DNA of 64,000 nt from Earliella scabrosa (lineage: Eukaryota; Basidiomycota; Agaricomycetes; Polyporales; Polyporaceae). The notes under the pieces are model-generated. The model was not told where the DNA came from and ran no database searches. It saw only the letters and a list, made by a program, of their open reading frames with translations. Shown piece after piece: positions 55,737 through 64,000 of the stretch (its first letter is position 1; the number at the start of each line of letters is the position of its first letter). The stretch spans positions 1 to 64,000 of the forward strand of contig JABYQQ010000003.1 of NCBI GenBank assembly GCA_022605405.1. The letters run 5' to 3'. Position numbers and translations under genes: made by a program.

Positions 55737-58099
55737 CTAATCGTCCTTCATCAACCCCTCCCGCTCATGCTCCGTACCACCTTCATGCCGCTCCCCGCGT
55801 CGCTTCTTCGGCGACGCATCCTCATCGTCGCTACCTTGACCATCTTCATCGCCTATCTCGAACACGACGGCATCGTCTCCCACAGGACGACCAACGAGCG
55901 TAGCAGCATCGTCGTCTTCCCTGAGACCCCGTGCCTCCGTGCGCCGCTCGAGAGCTTCGAGATCGTAGTCCTCCGCGTCTTCCTCGTCCTGCGCGAGCTC
56001 GTCGAACATCGCTAGCGTAAAGGGATCTAGGTAAGTACAAGGACCAATGGCACAGATGTACGGAACATATCTTCTGTTGTTTGGTGATGGGCGCCAGAGG
56101 TATCCAATTGCTACGAAGTCGACGAGGTACAGCAGGGCAAGCCAGCCATCGAGGAGCCACCACTGCGACTTCCATGTTCTCGAGCCGTAATCTATCCTCC
56201 CGGTCAGTAATGAGTATCAGGAACCATATTGCACGGAGACGCACCTTCTGCGAATCGGCCTGAGAACGTCATAGAAGATACCACGAAGAAGATAGCAATG
56301 ACGACGACTGTCATCATAAGGATCCGATGAAGCCAGATGAACATAGACAGCTTGTAACGCTGCTTCCTCGCGGCAAGTTGTGCGATGGTTGCTGGAGTCG
56401 ATGGCTGAGTGAAATCTCAAGGAACACAGGTGTATATGATGCTCACCATTGAGTGAATAGATTATCCAGAGGAGGAATCCGCTGAGCGTAAGGGCCAGCG
56501 GTATGACGAACATCAGGAGGACGAACGCGGAACTGGACTCAAGCTCCAGTTCAACGATGCCGACAGCATAGAGCACTAGTAAGGCGGGAGTCAGGGCGTT
56601 GTGTAGGGTACGCAAACGTAGAACTGACCTCCAAACACGAAGTGGGCACCAGCCAGGATCTGGCACTTGAGCATCAACTTGCCGAGAGACTCTTTCACAA
56701 CACTTAGTCCCAGAGACACGACGAGGAGCAAGAAGAACGACAAGGCGTTCCGGCCAGCATCGAGGATGGCGACTGCGGAGACGTTGAGTCTGTTTGCTCA
56801 TGCATGAGGCCACTAACACTGACCAACTATGAGGAAGACTATAGCTGTAGTGCCTTCACCGTGTGCATTCAAGTATCGGTAGTAGGCTGGAAATGGGTGT
56901 TGAGACGGACTCGTGTAGAAAGACGTAGGGTCGGACATACCCCAGTTTGCCAACATCTCAATAATCAAGAAGCCAAGTAAACCAGAGAGATAGTACTGCG
57001 GAAGGGTAAGTCTTACCACTGGTACGCCGAGCCTTGGCACGGAAAACTGACCTGGATAGGAAGCAGATCTTGCACGTTCTGGAAGCAGAGCCATCCCCAG
57101 GCGGCTGCCAAAAGAGAGTAGACCAAGAACATTGCGAAGTAGAACTAGAACACGATGAGCACCGTAACGCGGAGAGTTGTGAATGGACGCATACATTGAC
57201 TTTGGGATAGTCCGAGGCTGATAACTTGCCATCGAATGTGTTCCGGAAGAGCACGGTGCCGTTGTAAGTCGGATGGTAGGGAACATCAGTGGGTGCTCTT
57301 GTAGTCGGGGTGTTTAAGACAGTGATCGGCACTATAGCTGAAGGATCAGGGAGTAAGTAGTGAGGATTGTGAGAACGTGCGGCGGCATACGCACCAACGC
57401 AATAGTAGCCCGTTTCTCGCACAAGATATTGAATTGGTTCCGTGTACCACAAGACATCGGAGGGACTGGGGTTTAGATTGTCACGCCGCCATGGCGAGGT
57501 GTACTCCGAGTTGGCATCAGGTGGTGTGGGGTTGCCAGCAGGATTGTTCCAAAAGCCACTGACAGCGACCTCCGACCCCTCTTGCTCGGTAGTATTGCCT
57601 TGTGCAAAGCCTACTCTTGCTGACCAGAAGCTGGTGTCATTGATTGACTTGCCAGAGGGGAGGTTGATGATGAATCGACCCAGTTGCGACTGATCGCAGA
57701 GACCACTCTTCTGAGCATTGGAGGTGCACACGTATGTTTTGTACTATGATGCTGGCGTTGGCGAATGCGCTGCGGAAGAACGCAGGATAACTCACCGGGA
57801 AGTCCTCCGAGCGCGACGTGTCCTTGCCCAGATATTCTTCGTCACCCCACTCATAGATGACCATAGCTAGCTGGCCCTGCGAGCCAGCATCGAAGGTTAC
57901 TGTGGCGAGTGGGCATACATATCGTGCGTAAAGATAGGAATGCATTCGCACCATTTATGTACGTATTCTTGCCTCCCCACATGCCAGAACATACTTGACG
58001 GTCATAGTCGGTGTCGGATATCGGGACCTCGTACGCCGCAGCACCGCACGCAGCGAGAAGCAAAGAGCAGAACGGGAGCCATGACCATCTGCAGACCAT
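55737..58099 (-). CDS. PTM1/LUSTR (TMEM87/GPR107-108-type) Golgi seven-helix protein
   Basis: About nine exons. A signal peptide (MVCRWSWLPFCSLLLAACGA) is followed by a luminal domain with cysteines and N-glycosylation sequons (SDTDYDRQVCSGMWGGKNTY, FIINLPSGKSINDTSFWSAR, HPTYNGTVLFRN). The seven-helix core then includes FAMFLVYSLLAAAWGWLCF, YYLSGLLGFLIIEMLANWG, GEGTTAIVFLIV, ALSFFLLLVVSLGLSVVKES, FVLLMFVIPLALTLSGFLLW and RILMMTVVVIAIFFVVSSM. The tail is acidic (FDELAQDEEDAEDYDLEALE and after). The domain order fits the lung seven-transmembrane family, including yeast PTM1, which works in the Golgi and endosomal system. Divergent from SNX4 with 213 bases between starts. Confidence 0.85.
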
Positions 58100-58312
58100 G
58101 GCGGTCGGTGAGAGCGGAAGGAATGTGTTGACGGTTGTTGACCGAGAGACGCGTGAACGGGATGAAGCAGCAGCTGCGCGTCGCACTGACGTCGCGCAGC
58201 CTCGGGCCAAGCGAGCCGCTCGCGCCCTTCACCGCTTCCGTCACTTGCGCAGTGCCGCCTGCGCCCCCTCTCGCTCCGTTCTTGCCTTTGCTCGTGATCC
58301 TGCGTGTACGAC

Positions 58313-60163
58313 ATGCTCGGCGACGATGAGGACGTGTTCGACAGCGTGACCTGGGACGCTCCGGCAGCACCGGCGACGTACGAGGGCCCTTCGACCGCCA
58401 CATCCGGCCCCGGATTCAGGCAGAGCACGTCGGAGAGCGAGGACGGGCGCGAGCCACACGACCCTAAGTGGGAGGGGTATCTCATCACGAGCGTGAAGGA
58501 TCCCGTCAAGGAGCTTGCGGAGACCAAAGATGCGTACGTTTCGTATCTCGTGTCCGCCAAGGTCAGTCTCGAAGTCCAAGTTCTATCATGTATAGCTAAC
58601 CAGGGGGACAGACGAACCTCCCCATCTTCTCCTCTCCTACCCCTTCTGCGCGGAGACGCTTCCAAGACTTCGTCTTCCTCCGCACACACCTCGCGAAGGA
58701 CTTTCCCGCTTGTGTGGTACCCCCTTTACCAGACAAGCACAGGCTTGGTTGGTATCATCCATTACCCCTCGACGCAATACGCTAACGCGAGAGATATAGA
58801 GTATGTGACGGGGGACAGATTCAGTCCAGAATTCATGGAGCGACGACGCTCGGAGTGAGTGGCGACGTACTCAGGAATCTCAGTACGGCCTGCTCACCTA
58901 TCTCCAGCTTGCACCGTTTCCTGCAACGCCTTGCTCGCCACCCAACCCTCCAACGAAGCACGTTGCTTCGCGCCTTCTTCGAGTCAACCGAATGGGTGCG
59001 TACTGAGAACAATGATGCTCTCCGAGACATAACTCATGGCCTGATAGCATGTCATCATGCACCAACACGTCGCGCACCCTCCAGTGCCAGAGCAATCGTC
59101 TGGTGTTATTGACAGTATATCGGACAGCCTTCTGAACGCGTTCTCGAAGGTGCGGAAGCCCGACGAACGTTTCCTCGCAATGCGCGAGCATGTGGACAAG
59201 TTCGAAGAGGGCATTGCGCTCTCCGAGCGACTCTTCAACCGAGTGCGGAACAGGACGAACGGTGAGTAGCCTCCCTCCGCTCTCCCCCTCCTGTGCGTGC
59301 GAGTATCTGAGGCTGAAAGAGACGGCAACCCCGAACCGGGTGAAGATCTCACGGGCGACTACCATGACCTCGCCGTCGCGGTGCAGGGTCTTGGTTTCTT
59401 GGAATCCGGCATTACCGATCCACTGAACCACTTTTCGAACACACTCTTGGAGTTCTCTGCGCTCCTCCGTCATAATGCAAGTCACGTTCAAAGAAGGTTC
59501 TTGTTGGGTTCCTGCTGACCCTCAAATGATCACCCCAGACGCAAATGACCACCGACCCCTTCCTGATTCATCTCCATGCCCTGCTGCAATATTCGCACGC
59601 GAATCGTGCGGTCCTCAAGCTTCGCGACCAGAAGCAGATGGACTTTGAAGAACTCTCAGAGTATCTTACCCAAGTAACCTTGGAGCGCGACCGTCTCGCG
59701 GCGGTGATCAGCGGTCGAGCAGGAAGTACCGGCCTGGGCCTCGGCGCGTACCTCAGGGACAGGGTCGATGCGCTCCGCGGCGCTGACGACGACAGGACTC
59801 GGGTCGAGCGCATGCGTAAGCTGGACGGCAAGATTAAGGAGGTCAGTTGTCCATCTGACTGCTTCCACCACCTAGAGCGCTTAACTGCCTCCAGCTCCAA
59901 GACGCCGTACAGACTGCGCATGAGACATCGGACGCCTTCAGTGACGAAACGCTGCGCGAGCAGAAGATCTTCCAGCGGGCGAAGGAGGCGGAGATGAAGG
60001 AGATGCTTGGAAACTACGCTGACGGACAGATCGAATTCTACAAGGCTGTACGTGACCATTACGTCGTTGCTGTGCCTTGTAATACTGAACTGCAACCACA
60101 CAGGCGATGGAGGAGTGGGACAGGATCATACCAATCATCCAACGCATACGGGTTGACGTTTGA
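58313..60163 (+). CDS. SNX4: Sorting nexin-4 (PX-BAR), Atg24-type
   Basis: PX-BAR protein that recycles cargo from endosomes and supports selective autophagy. About eight exons. The acidic N terminus MLGDDEDVFDSVTWD is followed by the PX domain: YLVSAKTNLPIF, ARRRFQDFVFLRTHLAKDF (the PI3P-binding RRF/Y segment), VVPPLPDKHRL, then FSPEFMERRRSDLHRFLQRL and HPTLQRSTLLRAFFES. The BAR part includes SLLNAFSKVRKPDERFLAMR, YHDLAVAVQGLGFLESGITD, LHALLQYSHANRAVLKLRDQ and FEELSEYLTQVTLERDRLAA. The last exon ends EEWDRIIPIIQRIRVDV. Domain order and length are normal. Confidence 0.92.
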
Positions 60164-60301
60164 TTACGCGGACGCTGTTCTTTGGCTGCTTTCTCGATGT
60201 ATTCTTAGCTTGCATTATCGAGGTCCATGCATATACATTGTTATCGAGCTTCTTGATGCAGATCGCCCGCCATGTCCGTCAGTGTCCGGGAGCACTAGAC
60301 C

Positions 60302-61311
60302 TCATCCTGCCTTCTCCTTCCCTTTCGTTGGAGGTTCCTCGTCAACATTCAGTTTGTGTTCAGACTCTTGCACCGCGAGTGACAGCTGCGCGACGTCATC
60401 ATGGGTCGCCATATGCTTCTGGCACTGACCACTTACGTTGATAATTCCTGTGTCGACCGCACGAACCATATGAAGCTCAGCCTTGTCAGAGGTACCTGTG
60501 ATGGTATGCTGTGTGTTGGCTGGGATCCAGGGCGGTGGGTCCTGAGAAGACGTCATCCGATGAGAGGAAGTCCAAGCCAGACCATCGGAAGCGGTTCCAC
60601 CTTGTCGTCAGTGGTTGTGGGTGCCTTATCGTCCTGTAACTCGATAAGGATCGCAAAGGACAGGTCTAAAACATCAGACACATCCATGCATGAGTTATGA
60701 AAGCCTCGTGTGCTGGTAGATGTCGTCACCGTCGACAGACAGAAGCCCGAGCTGGGCTTCAATCATGCTGAGCTTGACAAGGAATGACCTGAAGTACTGG
60801 CCAAGGGACGCGACGGTGATCGCGCCTTCCACACTGCGCTCCTGAGAACGTCAGTGTCAACATAGGTTTAGACCTGGTCGAGCTACCTCGTGTCCTTATT
60901 GAAGGACTCCACCTGGAGTGTGTTCCGGACCGCGAAGATGAATCGTTCCAGGGGTTTCTCATCGGGTGATTTGATGACAACGACGACTTTGTCGACATTC
61001 CCCTGGCCCGAATCATGATCAGCGAGTGAGATCTGTCGAGTAATAGAGCTACATACCTGGGCTAGTTCCTCCGATATTGCACGCACAGCACCCGCGATGT
61101 ACTCATTCAGCGCAGGGTGGCGAGACTGGAAGACCGGGGTGTCGTATTTCCTGCGGCGGACGAACAGTTCCGCAGGATAGACCTGGCGAACATAGAGAAT
61201 GGTGTGTATGGCAACCTCAACTAGACACGACCTCGGTCAGGAAACGCGAAGCTGCGTCGGGTGGTAACTGACTGAATTCAGCGATGCCCCGGACGGCCTC
61301 TGGTGCAGACC
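60302..61311 (-). CDS. REV7: REV7 (MAD2B) HORMA-domain protein, 5' end unresolved
   Basis: HORMA protein that joins REV3 in DNA polymerase zeta for translesion synthesis. Secure exons give EAVRGIAEFI, joined over an intron to EVAIHTILYVRQVYPAELF, then RRKYDTPVFQSRHPALNEYI, AVRAISEELAQ, NVDKVVVVIKSPDEKPLERF, IFAVRNTLQVESFNKDTR, AITVASLGQYFRSFLVKLSM and DVLDLSFAILIELQDDKAPT. The C-terminal safety-belt exons are DPPPWIPANTQHTITGTS, ELHMVRAVDTGIINLSLAVQ and a Lys/Glu tail ending KGKEKAG. The first residues are missing: no ATG lies in frame close to the first exon, so a short 5' exon must lie further upstream. Convergent with SNX4, with 138 bases between stops. Confidence 0.85.
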
Positions 61312-61703
61312 AGGCAGTTAGCGAGCGAGCGGGGGAAGAACAGAAGGGACTCGCGATTGAATGAAAGAGGCGCGTGGGCCGCCATGCCTGCTCGCCGGAG
61401 CTGGGCTGGGCAGGAATCCGCGGTGGAGCTCGAGTCGCTGCGGGCGGGGAGAGAGCGGTGAGACTCTGCGCGAGAACGTTCGCGTCGAGAAGCACGGCCA
61501 CGTGACCATGACGCGCCACTCTGGAGGTGGTGAGGTTGACGTAGGAGAAGGTTGTGGCCCAAGTCCTCGTCGCCCGGTGATGTCAGTCCACCAAACATGC
61601 TCCCCGCTGCCCCCTCCGTCCCCACTTCACCTGTCCTCACCTCCATCCTGTCCTCCGAGTCCTTCTTCCTCTTCCCGCAATCCCCGTCTTCATCCCCCTC
61701 TTC
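61312..61703. other. Divergent region between REV7 and the Zn2Cys6 regulator
   Basis: 392 bases. It must contain the missing 5' exon of REV7 and the promoter of the regulator. Both strands are open and GC-rich in places, with no other recognisable content. The last 150 bases before the regulator's start are pyrimidine-rich. Confidence 0.4.
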
Positions 61704-64000
61704 ATGCCCGCAACTCGCGACCAACCGCCTAACCTCAGCTATTCCGAGGATGATGATCCTGGGAATGACCCGGGCTCCAGCAGACAAGCCGGCGTAAAGC
61801 GCGGAACAAGAGGTGCGCCTATTCATCGCGACCTTTTGGCACCAGCAGCCTAACGCACCCTCCAGCGTGCGATAGATGCAGGAAGATCAAGAGCAAGTGT
61901 GAAGCCGGAACCGGCACAGACGACAAGTGCAAGAACTGTGAAGTTGCCAACACACGTGAGTGTTCTATCTCCTCCAACCTTATCCAACGGGTTACTGAGA
62001 GTCCGGCGTAGCATGTACTTTCCAAGGTACGCCATGGAGCCATCATCTAGCAACAGCATACCTACTGCGCACGACAGGTCCTTCCTTCAAGCGCGGCCCA
62101 CCTAAGGGATACATCCACTCGATCGAGCAGCGATGGAACCAGGTCGAGTGCCTATTGGCAACCATCATGGAGTGCCCTCGTGCACAAGATATTGTCAATG
62201 ACCTCCGCAGCGATGCGTTCGCCAACGCCATCCTCGATCGCGTGCAAAATGGTCCTTATGTAAGGCTACTTGGGTTTTGATGCGTATACCGCGACTCACT
62301 TATGGCAGGGTACAAGGAGCCGCATGCAACAGCGACAAGAACCAACTAGCGAAAGCCTCTATGCGTCGCTCATGGAAGTCCCGGAACATACCCCGGTCAG
62401 GGAGGACCGGCGGTCCCGTAGACAGTCTCGAGTATCCAGGGAGATTGTGTCTCAGGGTACGAATGGTATGCATAGACATGTACTGGTTGCGAGCTCGCTT
62501 ACCCTGTACATAGATCCCACTGTTTCTGCCACTCCTACCAGAGAGTGGCAGGACCAACTGTCGCGCAGACTTGCACATGGCACTGGTCAATGGGCGTATA
62601 CGACCCCCGTCAGCCCTCCCTCTCGATCATCGTCATCTGCAGGTGGCTCTGCCGAGTACTCGAGGACTCGGCGAAGACTAGATTGGCCCTTGAGTGGCTC
62701 CTTGCAGCAGAATTGGGACAATTTGTATACACTACCGGATACGTCTCGTATGTCCTTCCGCGAGTTTTCCGTCTCATGTCTTCTCACTTCCTTGCGGACA
62801 TAAGGGTCGGAGCCCCTCCATGTCGACGAAACTGCCGAAGCCTTCGGGCATCTCTCAGTGGATCAGAATAAGGAGGTTCGTATCCTCGAATGCAGCGTCG
62901 TACTCATCCGTTGATACCTGTCGCCCTAGTTTCGATATCACGGTCCTGCTTCGGGCCTGCCACTGTTGGCGCAGAGCCATCGCAAGGCGGGGGATGACCA
63001 GCAGGAAAATCGCATCTGGTGAGTCCGGTTTATGTCAACAGCATCTCGAATGGACCACCCACTGACCTGACCTGGCTTACAGGAAATTTATGGCGAATGT
63101 CGATCCTGAGTCAGCGCCGTACGACTTGATCGCCGAAGAAGAGGACGTTCCAGTCCAGATGCCGCCACCAGAGACGCGTCGGCATCTTCTTGAACTTTAC
63201 TTCACCTACGTCCACAACTTCTTCCCGGTCGTCCACAAGCAGGATTTCCTGTATCACTACCACTCACTGTAAGTGCGATTCACCGGAATACTGCATGAAC
63301 TGTAGACGCTCACTCTCGCGTTCTAGCGAGTACGTGTCATCCTAGACGGTTCAACCGCACTGTGCTGACGAGTCTGCGAAATAGGACCGTTGGTGCACCA
63401 CCACCGGCAGCACCGCGGACGCCCCTTAGTCATCATCCCATGCAGCGACCATGCAAGATTCTACTTCTTTCGATGTTCGCGATAGCGGCGCGTTACTCAC
63501 ATAGGCAAGAGGATCATTTAACACATGACGAAGCCAATATATCCCGAGCTGGGCAGCAGTACGCCGAAGATGCTCACAAGCTCCTCAGTGAGTGTTGCGT
63601 GCAACTCAAACGATTCGTGCGTACTAATGCGGTCATGCAGATCGAAAGTACCAAAGTAGCAGGCCGTCTACATGTCAAGCGCTCCTCTTGCTGGCCATCC
63701 GGGAGTTCGGAATGGGTGGGAGACAAAGCTGCACTTCACTCCGTTGAACAGTAGCTGACGATGCGGGACAGGTGCCATGGACAAAGGATGGTTGTACAGC
63801 GGTACGTCGAGCCCCGACTTCTTCGTCTGAGGCGACTCTTAAACTCGGGTTTTGTTGTACAGGCATGGCACTGCGCATGGTTCGTAAGACACATCACAAC
63901 TGATGAACGAAGCAATACTGACATTGATGTCTCAGGCTGTGGATCTAGGCATGAACCGCAACGCCGATAACTGGACTACAGATGGCACACAATCCATATT
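61704..64000 (+). CDS. Zn2Cys6 transcription factor, XlnR-like, truncated by the window edge
   Basis: Fungal binuclear zinc-cluster regulator. Exon 1 (61704-61812) encodes MPATRDQPPNLSYSEDDDPG and more; exon 2 (from 61866) encodes the cluster ACDRCRKIKSKCEAGTGTDD, KCKNCEVANT, and the next exon PCTFQGPSFKRGPPKGYIHS. The cysteine spacing is Cx2Cx6Cx9Cx2Cx6C. IEQRWNQVECLLATIMECP follows the family pattern after the cluster. Further right, RHLLELYFTYVHNFFPVVHK opens the fungal-specific middle domain, which runs on to the edge. The RGPPKGYI linker and this middle domain resemble XlnR/XYR1 (xylanase and cellulase activator) proteins. It may be a relative rather than the orthologue. The gene is incomplete here, and exon joins beyond 62300 are only approximate. 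Confidence 0.82.

Overview
The window is nuclear DNA from a filamentous basidiomycete, most likely a wood-decay member of the Agaricomycetes. The evidence is dense genes with many 46-60 bp GT-AG introns, the mushroom-type order mitochondrial intermediate peptidase - HD2 - HD1 - beta-flanking gene, a GH7 cellobiohydrolase, and protein families typical of mushrooms. I recognise 25 protein-coding genes and one transporter relic. I see no CRISPR array, rRNA or insertion sequence, and I noticed no tRNA gene, although I could not scan exhaustively.

Left part (1-24.5 kb): a strongly diverged but apparently intact ribonucleotide reductase large-subunit paralogue; an orphan zinc-binding protein; mitochondrial glycine dehydrogenase (GCV2); an intronless PPR protein; the Sec61 gamma subunit (SSS1); an orphan seven-helix membrane protein; COG1 (Golgi tethering); a TMEM115-type Golgi membrane protein; a FAM32A-like nuclear protein; and a WHIM/DDT chromatin protein.

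Centre (24.9-32.8 kb): the homeodomain (MAT-A/HD) mating-type locus. Mitochondrial intermediate peptidase (+) is followed by the divergent pair HD2 (-) and HD1 (+), then beta-fg (-). HD2 has a normal homeodomain. HD1 keeps the N-terminal dimerisation-type region, basic nuclear-localisation clusters and a C-terminal region, but its long open exon contains no homeodomain. This is the most interesting observation in the window.

Right part (33-64 kb): a decayed MFS transporter, a low-complexity LEA-like protein, a very long glycogenin, an ADCK2/Cqd1-type UbiB kinase-like protein, an Old Yellow Enzyme, a fructosamine-3-kinase-like protein, a secreted GH7 cellobiohydrolase without cellulose-binding module, RPB2, a PTM1/LUSTR-type membrane protein, sorting nexin SNX4, the HORMA protein REV7, and the start of an XlnR-like Zn2Cys6 regulator that runs off the right edge.

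Most genes are single-copy housekeeping genes around the mating locus. Glycine dehydrogenase, SEC61, glycogenin and RPB2 are, to my recollection, commonly linked to MAT-A in mushrooms. Coordinates of multi-exon genes run from start codon to stop codon and include introns. Splice sites were read by eye from GT-AG signals, frame continuity and remembered family conservation.
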